DNA of 57,591 nt from Candidatus Moraniibacteriota bacterium (GCA_028711705.1 JAQTRS010000001.1:265657-323247); one strand, 5' to 3'. Shown: positions 43,106 to 51,298, counted from the stretch's first letter. Numbers and translations are program-made. Notes: generated from the sequence alone by a model not told the origin.

Positions 43106-44341
43106 TTATTTCACTTTTTCCAAAAGGGCCTCGACGGTCATGATGACGCCCGTTTCTTCCGTTCGTCCCTTCACTTCCGCTCCGCCCTGCTCGAGCGACT
43201 TCTTGCCCACGACCACTCTGTATGGCATACCCATCAAATCACTGTCGGCAAGCTTGGCGCCCGCACCCATATCCCTGTCGTCAAAAAGCACTTCAACACC
43301 GGCCGCCGTCAGCTGCTGATATATTTTTTCTGACTCTTCATCTTTCCCTAATGACAAGAGATGTACTTTAAACGGTGCTACCGCCTCCGGCCAAACAATA
43401 CCTCCATCATCAGCAAAGCATTCCACAATCACACCCATAAGACGCGTCACTCCGATACCGTACGAGCCAAGGATTACTGGCTGAGAAATTCCATTTTCAT
43501 CCTTAAAAAACAATCCGAGCTGTTCGCTTTTCGCTCCGCCGAAACTAAATATATTTCCAACCTCTGCCGCCTTAGCCTCTTCAAGCTCCTCTCGTTTCAC
43601 TCCGAGCAAAACCATGACCTCATCAGTCAACACTTCCTGATTGATGGCAAGCTTCTTCTCTCTGTGTATATAAATAATATCCTCACCCGCATCGGTGATC
43701 GTTTGGAATTCATGACTAAACTGAGTAAAAGCTCCGCCGGATGCGAAGGTAAAAAAAGTTCGATCGCCTAAACCGACTTTTTCAAAAACCCTCAGATACG
43801 CCGCCGTAGTGTCATCATAAAAAGCCTTGTGATCCTCTTCGGATCGGCAGTAGGAATACATATCTTTCATCACGAACTCGCGACATCGCATGATGCCGCT
43901 CTTGGCACGCGTCTCATTTCGCAGTTTACCTTGAAATTGATACACGTATGTCGGCAGATCCCGATAACTGGATATATAATTCGTCATCATTTCCGTTATC
44001 TGCTCCTCATGAGACCAACCGAATCCGACTTCCGTCCCATTTTTCAACGCGGACTTGAACCACACATCGACTTTCTCATCATCCCACCTATCGGTCTTTT
44101 CCCACAATTCCTTGCGCTGCAGACTGGTCATGATCAGCTCCTGACCACGAATTCCGTTCATTTCCTCGCGGATGATGTTTTTGATATTCTCGATAACCCG
44201 GAGCCCCAACGGCAAAAACGCATATACGCCTGCCATTTCCTTATGGATGAATCCGGCGCGGATAAGCAGTTGTGCGTTCTTACTCACCTCGTCTTTCGGC
44301 GCTTCTTTGCGGGTTTTGGAAAATAACTGGCTTTGTTTCAT
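43106..44341 (-). CDS. proS: Prolyl-tRNA synthetase, short form without editing domain
   Basis: Charges tRNA-Pro. The 411-residue protein has class II motif 1 around GLRVIENIKNIIREEM, motif 2 RNETRAKSGIMRCREFVMKDMYSY, motif 3 GSYGIGVTRLMGVIVE, and the anticodon-binding domain (VHLLSLG...VLFDDRDMGAGAKLADSDLMGMPYRVVVG). The ~180-residue INS editing domain of standard bacterial ProRS, which would stand between motifs 2 and 3, is missing; only a short segment remains. The start is the ATG giving MKQSQLFSK, which matches the family; nine more residues upstream are unlikely. Confidence 0.95.
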   Translation of the reverse strand: MKQSQLFSKTRKEAPKDEVSKNAQLLIRAGFIHKEMAGVYAFLPLGLRVIENIKNIIREEMNGIRGQELIMTSLQRKELWEKTDRWDDEKVDVWFKSALKNGTEVGFGWSHEEQITEMMTNYISSYRDLPTYVYQFQGKLRNETRAKSGIMRCREFVMKDMYSYCRSEEDHKAFYDDTTAAYLRVFEKVGLGDRTFFTFASGGAFTQFSHEFQTITDAGEDIIYIHREKKLAINQEVLTDEVMVLLGVKREELEEAKAAEVGNIFSFGGAKSEQLGLFFKDENGISQPVILGSYGIGVTRLMGVIVECFADDGGIVWPEAVAPFKVHLLSLGKDEESEKIYQQLTAAGVEVLFDDRDMGAGAKLADSDLMGMPYRVVVGKKSLEQGGAEVKGRTEETGVIMTVEALLEKVK

Positions 44342-44415
44342 AAGGATCGAGAATAAGGAATTAGGCACCGATAATACGCTTCAATCATAGGCAATCCGGC
44401 TCGGGATGTCAAAGC

Positions 44416-45633
44416 TTACCCCTCCCCTTGCGCGATAAATCCGTTCATTTCACGCTCGGAAGCATTATCGACCAGCAAAAATGCTGGGACAAGACCCAAG
44501 AAGAGCACACCGGCTGCGACGAAAAAGACGGCTGAGAGGGGGATGAAAAGTAGACTGACGCCAACGACGCTGGCGGCCGAGATATTGGCGACAGGTCTTG
44601 CTGTCCTGAAAAACGCGATGATATCCACATCCTGCGAGCTGACCCGCTTATAGAAATAGGAATCCCTGAGTATATCCATACCTGCAGCCCCGACCCTGGT
44701 CATAAACAGCGCGAACGACCACATCCACAATCCTCCTGACACGATAAAGGGCAGCCACGCTGTCGACACGATCATGATGACCAAGAAGAATATGAGCATT
44801 TCCTTCTCCCCCAATCGCTTGTCCGCCAGAACGCCCAAAGGGTACTGGATGAGCACGAACGGCACCAGCATAGCCGTGAACATGATACCGATATCGTCCC
44901 AACCGAAACCGAGCTCGAGCAGATAAAGCGGCGTATAGACGATCATAACCGCATAGAAAAACTCGATCACGAAGGCGATGGAATAGATATGGAGGATATC
45001 CTTCTTGCGGCGGATCTTCTTCAGGATCTGGCCCGGCGTGATTTTTTCCTTAAAGCGCTGATTGACGCGGCGAAGACCCAAGAGAGCCACCACCAAGATG
45101 CATGAATACATCACCAATCCGGCAAAGAAAAGCCCGGCGTATCCCGACTGAGACAGGATGCGAGTGGAGAGTATCGGTGCCAACAGCCAGCCCGAATTCA
45201 CGATAGTCAAAAACAATCCGCGGATGCGCCCCGATTTCCCGTCTTCGGAAAACGACTCCAGAATGATATCCAGATTGACCCAAATAAGATTGGACACCAC
45301 GAGATGGATCATGAGCACGACTATCGTGAACCATGATGGGTCGAACAGAATGAGCGTCGCATTGGTCATGATCGCCACGATAAAAAGCAGGAATAACAGC
45401 ATGGTCTTACCCACCCTCCGCACCAGATCGTGCAGGTAAAACAGCGCGATCAAGACGATACTGAAAGAAACCAGATAGAAAAAACTCACATTTTCCGTGC
45501 CGAAAACTTCTTTGAAATAGGACGAGAGCACATACACCAAAAAGGCGTCCGCGAAACCGAACATAAAAGAAATCAAACTTATCAGCTTGATTTTGGAAGG
45601 GTTGGCGCGCTCATTATTGGATGGTTGTTTCAT
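44416..45633 (-). CDS. MFS transporter
   Basis: A 405-residue major-facilitator-type membrane protein with about 12 helices: SLISFMFGFADAFLVYVLSSYF at the start, a central charged loop (RRVNQRFKEKITPGQILKKIRRKKD), and LGVLADKRLGEKEMLIFFL, which carries the D-K/R loop signature between helices 8 and 9. The substrate is unknown. The start MKQPSNNERAN is fixed by a promoter that would place the first transcribed base on this ATG; the longer frame lies upstream of it. Confidence 0.82.
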   Translation of the reverse strand: MKQPSNNERANPSKIKLISLISFMFGFADAFLVYVLSSYFKEVFGTENVSFFYLVSFSIVLIALFYLHDLVRRVGKTMLLFLLFIVAIMTNATLILFDPSWFTIVVLMIHLVVSNLIWVNLDIILESFSEDGKSGRIRGLFLTIVNSGWLLAPILSTRILSQSGYAGLFFAGLVMYSCILVVALLGLRRVNQRFKEKITPGQILKKIRRKKDILHIYSIAFVIEFFYAVMIVYTPLYLLELGFGWDDIGIMFTAMLVPFVLIQYPLGVLADKRLGEKEMLIFFLVIMIVSTAWLPFIVSGGLWMWSFALFMTRVGAAGMDILRDSYFYKRVSSQDVDIIAFFRTARPVANISAASVVGVSLLFIPLSAVFFVAAGVLFLGLVPAFLLVDNASEREMNGFIAQGEG

Positions 45634-45639
45634 TGCTGT

Positions 45640-45648
45640 AGTATACCA
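45640..45648 (-). promoter_or_regulatory. Extended -10 promoter giving a leaderless MFS transcript
   Basis: TGGTATACT on the minus strand is followed by exactly 6 nt and then the ATG, the same geometry as at 37878-37886. Confidence 0.6.
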
Positions 45649-45661
45649 TGATATAGGGGGG

Positions 45662-45741
45662 AGAAAAAATGTTTCGGATTTCACTTCGCGGCCTGAGCGA
45701 GTACGCAACGGCCACTACGCAAAACCCGAAACATTTTTTCT
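45662..45741. terminator. 20-bp inverted repeat with T-runs at both ends, probable terminator
   Basis: Arms 45662-45681 and 45722-45741 pair with one mismatch (TGTTTCGG core) and end in ATTTTTTCT on either strand. It stands downstream of the Ada-like gene and upstream of the MFS promoter, where a terminator is expected. The 40-nt loop has a small inner palindrome (GGCC). Confidence 0.6.
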
Positions 45742-45762
45742 TAAATAGTGCGGGAGGTGGGT

Positions 45763-46197
45763 TTATTTGAGGCAGCCGGCTACGTAACCTTTGGATTTCG
45801 CGTCCTCTTCCGAAACGAAGCATCGCCGATTTTCCGGTTTGATCCTTTTTACGACAGCACAGGTTGAAAGATGGTACTTGTCCGAATTTTTTGAGCCGAC
45901 GAACGTGCAATTCTGATCAACATTAGTGTTCTGGGTTTGCGTTAATACCTCACCGCTAACCGTCTTTTGAATTTCTTTCTGTTCCGACGAAACACCGGCA
46001 ACCTGTGCCACCGGCGACGGTTTGGCCGGCACCTCGATCACCAACGGCTTGGACTGCATCGACTGCCCTTCCACCAAACCGATCTCGAAACCGACGATGC
46101 CCACCAAAAACACCCCCGCAAAGAGCCCTATCTCGCGCCCATGAGCCTTCCATGTTTCTTTTAGCTTATTTAAAGCATATTTTATATGCTCCGCCAT
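45763..46197 (-). CDS. Single-helix membrane protein with Ada-like metal-binding C-terminus
   Basis: A 144-residue protein: a basic N-terminus, one membrane helix (about 22-43, IGLFAGVFLVGIVGFEIGLV), a low-complexity linker (EVPAKPSPVAQVAGVSS), and a C-terminal module FVGSKNSDKYHLSTCAVVKRI...CFVSEEDAKSKGYVAGCLK. The 'VGSK.S..YH...C' and final Cys pattern is that of the Ada metal-binding-like fold, often seen in small exported proteins of this bacterial group. Cysteines at about 117, 130 and 142 with the histidine would bind zinc. Function unknown. Confidence 0.75.
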   Translation of the reverse strand: MAEHIKYALNKLKETWKAHGREIGLFAGVFLVGIVGFEIGLVEGQSMQSKPLVIEVPAKPSPVAQVAGVSSEQKEIQKTVSGEVLTQTQNTNVDQNCTFVGSKNSDKYHLSTCAVVKRIKPENRRCFVSEEDAKSKGYVAGCLK

Positions 46198-46224
46198 AGC
46201 ATTGTGCTTATTTGGCCGTTTTGT

Positions 46225-46253
46225 TTGACAAAAGGCGCATCTCTAGCTATACT
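46225..46253 (+). promoter_or_regulatory. Sigma70 promoter of rpmA
   Basis: TTGACA, 17 nt, TATACT: the best promoter match in the window. The start of transcription would be near 46260, with a leader of about 32 nt before L27. Confidence 0.8.
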
Positions 46254-46291
46254 GTATCATAAACGGTGTAATCTGATAACTAGTAATCGAT

Positions 46292-46579
46292 ATGGCAACC
46301 AAAAAAGCCGGTGGCTCCACCAGTAACGGCCGTGATTCCATCTCCAAGCGACTTGGCGTGAAAATCTACGGCAACCAGAAAGTAGCAGCAGGAAACATCA
46401 TCGTCCGCCAGCGTGGCACCAAATTCCATCCTGGAAAGAACGTGAAACGCACAGGTGATGACACGCTCATGGCTCTTGCGGACGGACTTGTCCAGTTCAA
46501 GAAGAAGAAAGCTGTCGACTTCACTGGAAAATTCATCAACCGAACATTCGTGCACGTTGTTGAAGCCGCTACCGAATAA
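46292..46579 (+). CDS. rpmA: 50S ribosomal protein L27 (bL27)
   Basis: Component of the large ribosomal subunit; its N-terminus reaches the peptidyl-transferase centre. The 95 residues read [27 protein letters not shown] and [22 protein letters not shown], both diagnostic. It starts at MATKKAGG without the cleavable N-terminal extension of Firmicutes. L21, its usual partner, is not adjacent; the gene stands alone with a consensus promoter in front and a strong terminator behind. Confidence 0.97.
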   Translation: MATKKAGGSTSNGRDSISKRLGVKIYGNQKVAAGNIIVRQRGTKFHPGKNVKRTGDDTLMALADGLVQFKKKKAVDFTGKFINRTFVHVVEAATE

Positions 46580-46599
46580 ATCTTCCAAAGATTTCTTAC

Positions 46600-46631
46600 A
46601 AAAAAACAACCTCGAGCGAGGTTGTTTTTTT
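46600..46631. terminator. Bidirectional Rho-independent terminator between rpmA and pyrG
   Basis: ACAACCTC-GAGC-GAGGTTGT is flanked by seven A on the left and seven T on the right, a perfect stem that works for both converging genes. Confidence 0.92.
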
Positions 46632-46647
46632 GTGTCCGCCTGCCCAC

Positions 46648-48309
46648 TTACTTCACGCAGGCTTTAAGAAATTCCACAAACAAAGGGTGTGGGTGAAGCG
46701 GCGAGGACAAAAACTCCGGGTGGAACTGGGAACCCACGAAGAATGGGTGCTCGGAAGCCGGAAGCTCCGCTATTTCCATCAGGCGATGGTCAGGAGACGT
46801 CCCTGAGAAAATAAGTCCCGCCTCCTCGACACGGGCGATATATTCTGGATTGACCTCATAGCGATGGCGATGGCGCTCAATGATCTCTTTTTGCTTATAC
46901 GCCTTACGGGCGATGGTTGCGTTTTTCAAAACCGCCTCATAGGTGCCGAGCCGCATCGTCGCGCCATAATTCTTGTCACGCAGGTTCTTTTTCTGCTCAG
47001 GCATGATATCGATCACCGGGTTTTGCGTTTTCGGATTCACTTCCGTCGTATGCGCATCCGCGATACCGCAAGCATTGCGGGCATACTCGATCACCATCAG
47101 CTGCATGCCGTAACAGATGCCGAAATATGGGATGCCATTCTCGCGACAGAAGCGTATCGCTTCGATCTTCCCTTCGATACCGCGCGAACCGAATCCGCCC
47201 GGAATCAAGACGCCGGCATATTTCTTGAGTTCCCTAAGCGAGCTTGGATTCGTCTCGTATTCCTCACTATCGATCCAGTGCAGCACCGGCTTGCGCTTCA
47301 GGGCATAGGCTGCATATTTGAGCGACTCGATAACGCTCAGATAGGCGTCGCTCAAAACATAATCCCCCGTCTTGAAATACTTCCCGACCACGGCGATATC
47401 CACGGTTTTTTGCGATTCCTCGACCCGGGAGACGAATCCCTTCCAGTCCTTCAGATCCTTCTGGCGCGGACGGAGATTCATTTTTTTCAGCAAAATGGTG
47501 CTCAGATTCTGTTCCTCGAAATTGAGCGGGATATGGTATACGCTATCGACATCCGGAGCGCTGATCACATCCTCTTTGCGGACGCTGCAAAAGAGCGCCA
47601 GTTTTTCCTTGCGTTTCTCATCCAAGTCCCGATCCGCCCGCGCCACGATGATATCCGGCTGTATACCGGCGCCATTGAGCGTCCGTGTCGCATACTGCGT
47701 CGGCTTGGTCTTCATCTCGCCGATCTTGCTCGGTGTCGGCAGATAGCTCACCAGCACGAAAAAGACGTCTTCCGGGTGCATATTCTTCAGCATGCGCGCC
47801 GCTTCCAAGAAAAGAATGTTCTGATACTCGCCGATCGTTCCGCCGATCTCGATCATCGCGATATCGGCTTCCGCCTGTTTGGCAGCCCGCTTGATGCGAT
47901 CGATCACCTCCATCGGGATATGCGGCACCACCTCGACGCACTTGCCCTTGTATTCCAGATTGCGTTCGCGATTGATGACGGATTGGTATACGCGGCCGGT
48001 CGTCATATAGTTATCCCGGGAAAGCGTCACGCCCAAGAAGCGCTCATAATTCCCCATATCCTGATCGCATTCATCGCCATCGCTGAGCACGAAAACCTCG
48101 CCATGCTCCGTCGGATTCATCGTCCCGGCATCGACGTTGATATACGGATCTATCTTGAGCGCCGTCACAGAAAAGCCTCGTGACTGCAGTATCTTCCCGA
48201 TCGAGGAAGTGGTGATGCCCTTCCCCACTCCGCTCATCACGCCGCCGACCACGAAGATATACTTCGTCTTCTTTACTGCCCCCTTCCTTGGTGTTGTCTT
48301 TTTTGCCAT
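46648..48309 (-). CDS. pyrG: CTP synthase
   Basis: Makes CTP from UTP, glutamine and ATP. 553 residues: the synthetase domain has FVVGGVMSGVGKGITTSSIG (P-loop), KIDPYINVDAGTMNPTEHGEVFV and IEIGGTIGEYQN; the glutaminase domain has the nucleophile in GICYGMQ and the C-terminal FVGSQFHPEF with the catalytic His. The start MAKKTTPRKG fits; 37 further residues upstream have no similarity to the family. It follows rplI by 116 nt on the same strand. Confidence 0.97.
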   Translation of the reverse strand: MAKKTTPRKGAVKKTKYIFVVGGVMSGVGKGITTSSIGKILQSRGFSVTALKIDPYINVDAGTMNPTEHGEVFVLSDGDECDQDMGNYERFLGVTLSRDNYMTTGRVYQSVINRERNLEYKGKCVEVVPHIPMEVIDRIKRAAKQAEADIAMIEIGGTIGEYQNILFLEAARMLKNMHPEDVFFVLVSYLPTPSKIGEMKTKPTQYATRTLNGAGIQPDIIVARADRDLDEKRKEKLALFCSVRKEDVISAPDVDSVYHIPLNFEEQNLSTILLKKMNLRPRQKDLKDWKGFVSRVEESQKTVDIAVVGKYFKTGDYVLSDAYLSVIESLKYAAYALKRKPVLHWIDSEEYETNPSSLRELKKYAGVLIPGGFGSRGIEGKIEAIRFCRENGIPYFGICYGMQLMVIEYARNACGIADAHTTEVNPKTQNPVIDIMPEQKKNLRDKNYGATMRLGTYEAVLKNATIARKAYKQKEIIERHRHRYEVNPEYIARVEEAGLIFSGTSPDHRLMEIAELPASEHPFFVGSQFHPEFLSSPLHPHPLFVEFLKACVK

Positions 48310-48425
48310 ACAAATAGTCTTAAAATCTGTTAGACTTTCCAAAACTTTCCCATTCGATACAATCTTATACGCCGCATCCCAGGGATCCGGACAATACGAA
48401 AATGTACCCCATGGGCACATCTATG

Positions 48426-48866
48426 TTACTCCCCCTGAATAATAACCGCTATGGAGCACGTCATGCCGGCCCCGAAATCGAGCGCGACATCATGGCATCC
48501 TGCCGTCTTGAGATGTTTCTTCAAAACGATCGCCTTTTCGGAAACATCAAACCCTTCTTTCTTCAGCGCCTCGGCGATATCCCTGCCCGTAATGGATCCG
48601 AAAAGCTTGCCGTCCTTTGACTTCATCGTGAGCACGACAGATTTTCCCTTCAGCGCCAACATATGCTTCCGAGCCGCCTCGATCGCCTCTTTCTTAAACT
48701 GTTCTTTCTTGGCAGTCTCCAATTGGGCTTGCCTGATAGCATCGGGCGTCGCCACCTTGGCGAGCTTTTTGGGGAGCAGAAAGTTCTGAGCATATCCTTC
48801 GGACACCTCCTTGATATCGCCCTTGCGGGCCACGCCCTTCACGTCTTGTAGAAAAATGGCTTTCAT
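48426..48866 (-). CDS. rplI: 50S ribosomal protein L9 (bL9)
   Basis: Large-subunit protein binding 23S rRNA near the L1 stalk. 146 residues; [36 protein letters not shown] is the conserved N-terminal domain, followed by the long helix and the C-terminal globular domain. The start is unusual: the ATG lies 2 nt after the last base of tRNA-Val, so there is no room for a separate leader or ribosome binding site once the tRNA is cut out. Some candidate-phyla groups lack L9; its presence argues against those. Confidence 0.96.
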   Translation of the reverse strand: MKAIFLQDVKGVARKGDIKEVSEGYAQNFLLPKKLAKVATPDAIRQAQLETAKKEQFKKEAIEAARKHMLALKGKSVVLTMKSKDGKLFGSITGRDIAEALKKEGFDVSEKAIVLKKHLKTAGCHDVALDFGAGMTCSIAVIIQGE

Positions 48867-48868
48867 AG

Positions 48869-48942
48869 TGGGTGTATCCTGACTCGAACAGGAGACCTCG
48901 CCGATGTGAACGGCGCGCTCTAACCAACTGAGCTATACACCC
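48869..48942 (-). tRNA. tRNA-Val (anticodon CAC)
   Basis: The 74-nt gene folds fully: acceptor GGGTGTA/TACACCC, D-arm GCTC/GAGC, anticodon stem CGCCG/CGGCG with loop TTCACAT (anticodon CAC), T-arm TCCTG-TTCGAGT-CAGGA, discriminator A. CCA is not encoded. It reads codon GTG. It is directly followed by rplI. Confidence 0.95.
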
Positions 48943-48960
48943 ATACTCTATTCCCTATCT

Positions 48961-48988
48961 ACAATAGCAGTTTTTACCAAAAAATCAA
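48961..48988 (-). promoter_or_regulatory. Promoter of the tRNA-Val-rplI unit
   Basis: TTGATT, 16 nt, TATTGT on the minus strand, with TG at the extended -10 position. Predicted start near 48954, about 12 nt before the tRNA. Confidence 0.6.
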
Positions 48989-49065
48989 ATGGACGCCCTG
49001 CTTTTGTGCGTTTATATACGAAAAATGAGGCTCCTTCCCCAGAGCCAGACTCGCACGAAGCCCCT

Positions 49066-49105
49066 GAAAAATCAAAAAGCGCTACGCAATTCCTTTGCAT
49101 AACGC
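49066..49105 (-). terminator. Rho-independent terminator of the small hypothetical gene
   Basis: On the minus strand GCGTTATGCAA-AGGAA-TTGCGTAGCGC (11 pairs, two of them G-U) is followed by TTTTTGATTTTT. It lies 28 nt after the stop of the gene ending at 49134. Confidence 0.8.
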
Positions 49106-49133
49106 CCTATCGCCTTGCGACGTGCCTGAAACC

Positions 49134-49433
49134 CTATAGGGTCAAGACCACGAAATAAAGAAGGCCTACTATATCCGAACGCACTCCCTGAGCGCTGATT
49201 GTAAGGTTCTTCTCACGAAGATAGCTTCGCAGCGTATCTTTATGCTCCGGCGGTACGTCGATCAGCACATTGCCATCCGACGCGTACCGAGCATAGGATG
49301 CCATACTGAACGACAATCTGCCAAGGTCAAGTACCATCCCGCGATTATTGGTCAAAAGACCTAACTTTTGTCTCAGTACCGCAAGTTCCCGTTCTTTTTG
49401 CGGACTTCCTTCGATTTTCATTTGCTTCACCAT
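49134..49433 (-). CDS. Small protein of unknown function
   Basis: A 99-residue protein with a charged N-terminus (MVKQMKIEGSPQKERELAVLRQKLGLL), a mixed middle (MVLDLGRLSFSMASYARYASDGNVLIDVPPEHKDTLRSYLREK) and a hydrophobic tail. It may bind nucleic acid or another protein, but no family is recognised. I prefer this ATG over a TTG 19 codons upstream, because a good promoter lies within the longer frame. It has its own promoter and terminator, so it is a single-gene unit. Confidence 0.55.
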   Translation of the reverse strand: MVKQMKIEGSPQKERELAVLRQKLGLLTNNRGMVLDLGRLSFSMASYARYASDGNVLIDVPPEHKDTLRSYLREKNLTISAQGVRSDIVGLLYFVVLTL

Positions 49434-49440
49434 TCTATGA

Positions 49441-49490
49441 CGAGGAATTTTCCTCGCCTCAAGAGTAGCATACTTTACCGAAAAAGTCAA
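49441..49490 (-). promoter_or_regulatory. Promoter with inverted repeat at the transcription start
   Basis: TTGACT (49485-49490), 17 nt, TACTCT (49462-49467), with TG at the extended -10 site. The start of transcription falls near 49455, inside the inverted repeat CGAGGAA-AA-TTCCTCG (49441-49456). The repeat could be an operator, or a 5' hairpin that covers the GAGG ribosome site. Confidence 0.6.
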
Positions 49491-49504
49491 TGATTTTTCG
49501 GCTT

Positions 49505-49741
49505 CTAATCCACTCGGATAATCCCCACAGGGCAGGCTGCGGCCGCTTTTTTGTTATTGTCAAGATCGCTCTCATCTATCTTGGAAACCTTGAACTGATC
49601 CCCTTTCCACTCCGCGCCCAGAAGATCGGATTTGCCATCTTCTTGGTTCATGAACCACTGTTTCGGCGCATACAAAACACACGACCCGCAGCCGATGCAG
49701 TCATTGCGTTTGTGACAGACTGTGATTTTTCGTACTCCCAT
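49505..49741 (-). CDS. Small [4Fe-4S] ferredoxin
   Basis: A 78-residue electron carrier with one cluster: CIGCGSCVLYAP gives three cysteines and AAAACPVGIIRV the fourth. An additional Cys (TVCHKRN) is near the start. The MGVRKITV start is chosen because the frame upstream runs through a miniature inverted-repeat element and has no similarity. Its redox partner is not evident; the next gene upstream is a U32 peptidase, whose family may need an iron-sulfur cluster, so a link is possible. Confidence 0.87.
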   Translation of the reverse strand: MGVRKITVCHKRNDCIGCGSCVLYAPKQWFMNQEDGKSDLLGAEWKGDQFKVSKIDESDLDNNKKAAAACPVGIIRVD

Positions 49742-49751
49742 GGAGGTGGTT

Positions 49752-49913
49752 AGAGATTGTATACTTATTTTCAAACCCGCCAGACCGGCGCTATCATTTA
49801 TAATCCTTCTCGAGATAGAGAAAAAATAACATCCACGCAAGTCTTGCTTTCGTATATCTATCATCTCACCGCGCCTCCAAATGGCGGGATTCGAAAATAA
49901 GTATGCAATCTCT
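49752..49913. repeat. MITE-like element with 31-bp imperfect terminal inverted repeats
   Basis: The ends 49752-49782 and 49882-49913 match as inverted repeats with about three differences (AGAGATTG...ATACTTATTTTC...CCCGCCA). The 99-nt centre has no coding potential. No target-site duplication is obvious. It fills the gap between the ferredoxin and U32 genes. Confidence 0.6.
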
Positions 49914-49941
49914 TGCTGTAACGTAAACGAAAAAATTGATA

Positions 49942-51204
49942 TTATCCTTGAAGCGATTCGCGATCCTTGAAGAGGAAGACGTTGTCGTTGTCGCGGACCT
50001 TGCCGGTGACGGCGAAAGTAACGACATCGCCTTTCTTTCCGGTAGTGATAGAAGTCTTGTCATCCGCGCGCAGGCCGATGACCTTGCCTTCATAGACGCC
50101 GGTCGTGGTCCCGATGATGAGGATATCATCCCCTTCGGAAAGATCGCCCGCACTCATTTCCACTTCCACCACGCCGATCTTTCCGAAGTAGTGTTTCACC
50201 TTTCCGACGCATTCCTTTTCCTTGGTCGCCTTCGAGCCATAGGCATCCGAATACTCGCCCAATTCTTTGCCAAGGTAGTAGTTACCCTTCGACAGGCCGC
50301 GATTATACACCGTTTCCAATCGCTTGTAGTAGCCCTCGATCTTTTCCTTGGTATATTCCCCGTTCTGGATATCCAAAAGCGCGCTCTTATACGCCCGCAC
50401 CACCGTGCTCACATATTCCGCCGAGCGGCCGCGCCCCTCGATCTTCATCACCTGCACGCCCGACTCGAGCAATTTGTCCAGGAAATCTATCGTGCAGATA
50501 TCCGCCGCGCTCATGACATACTGATTATCGATAATCAATTCCTTCCCGGTGTCCACGTCCGTCACCTTGTATTTCGCGCGACAGTTCTGATTGCAGGCGC
50601 CGCGATTGGCCGAAGCATTGTGCGTGTGCAGGCTCATGAAGCAGCGCCCCGACTGCGCCACACACAGCGCACCGTGTATAAAAGCTTCGATTTCCATCAG
50701 ACGGCCCTCATTGCCCATCAACTGCTCTTCCAAAATTTTCTCGTGGATATCCTTGATCTGATCGAGCGTCAACTCGCGAGCCAACACCACGCGGTTAGTC
50801 AGGCCGGTAAAGAATTTCAAGGACTCATAGTTGGAAACGGAAAACTGCACCGAAACATGGGCCGGCACGCCGATTTCATTGCAATATTGAATCGTTGCGA
50901 AATCGAAAGCGATCACCGCGTCCACGCCGTTTTCTTTGGCGGCATCCACTATCTTGCGCATGATCATCACGTCATGATCATACAAGAGCGTATTGACCGC
51001 CAAGTAGGCCTTCACGTTATTTTTGTGACAGACGTTCATGATTTCCGCCAAATCGGCCAAGGTCAGATTGGCCGCCGCACGAGCGCGCATATTGAGCTGT
51101 GTCACCCCGAAATAGATCGAGTCGCACCCGGCCTGTATGGCCGCCACCAAGCTCTCAAAACTCCCCACCGGCGCCATTATTTCCGCGTCTTTTGCCTGAA
51201 TCAT
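49942..51204 (-). CDS. U32 peptidase-family tRNA hydroxylation protein (TrhP-like)
   Basis: A 420-residue U32 protein. AEIMAPVGSFESLVAAIQAGCDSIYFGV is the standard start, IEAFIHGALCVAQSGRCFMS the U32 signature, and NASANRGACNQNCRAKYKV the cysteine group that, with a later Cys, may hold an iron-sulfur cluster. Relatives (TrhP/YegQ) make 5-hydroxyuridine at position 34 of tRNAs using prephenate; others (RlhA) act on 23S rRNA. The start giving MIQAKDAE is used. A promoter lies upstream, between this gene and tRNA-Ala. Confidence 0.88.
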   Translation of the reverse strand: MIQAKDAEIMAPVGSFESLVAAIQAGCDSIYFGVTQLNMRARAAANLTLADLAEIMNVCHKNNVKAYLAVNTLLYDHDVMIMRKIVDAAKENGVDAVIAFDFATIQYCNEIGVPAHVSVQFSVSNYESLKFFTGLTNRVVLARELTLDQIKDIHEKILEEQLMGNEGRLMEIEAFIHGALCVAQSGRCFMSLHTHNASANRGACNQNCRAKYKVTDVDTGKELIIDNQYVMSAADICTIDFLDKLLESGVQVMKIEGRGRSAEYVSTVVRAYKSALLDIQNGEYTKEKIEGYYKRLETVYNRGLSKGNYYLGKELGEYSDAYGSKATKEKECVGKVKHYFGKIGVVEVEMSAGDLSEGDDILIIGTTTGVYEGKVIGLRADDKTSITTGKKGDVVTFAVTGKVRDNDNVFLFKDRESLQG

Positions 51205-51269
51205 AGTATGAGATATTAACATTAAGCCTGCCCGCTTTGACCGCCATATCGCCGCAGGATAGAAATATC

Positions 51270-51298
51270 AGTGTACCAAAAAATCACTCTGAAAGCAA
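51270..51298 (-). promoter_or_regulatory. Promoter of the U32 gene
   Basis: TTGCTT, 17 nt, TACACT on the minus strand with TG at the extended -10 site; leader of about 60 nt. Confidence 0.6.

Noticed and set aside
46864-48183. Plus-strand open frame of 439 codons opposite pyrG
   Set aside because: CTP synthase on the minus strand is certain; the opposite frame is rich in His/Arg/Asp runs typical of antisense shadows.
48310-48420. 37-codon extension at the start of CTP synthase
   Set aside because: It has no similarity to the family, and MAKKTTPRKG followed by the P-loop strand is the standard start.
49936-51219. Long plus-strand open frame (427 codons) opposite the U32 gene
   Set aside because: The minus strand encodes a clear U32 peptidase; the opposite frame is a by-product of its codon use and has no domain features.
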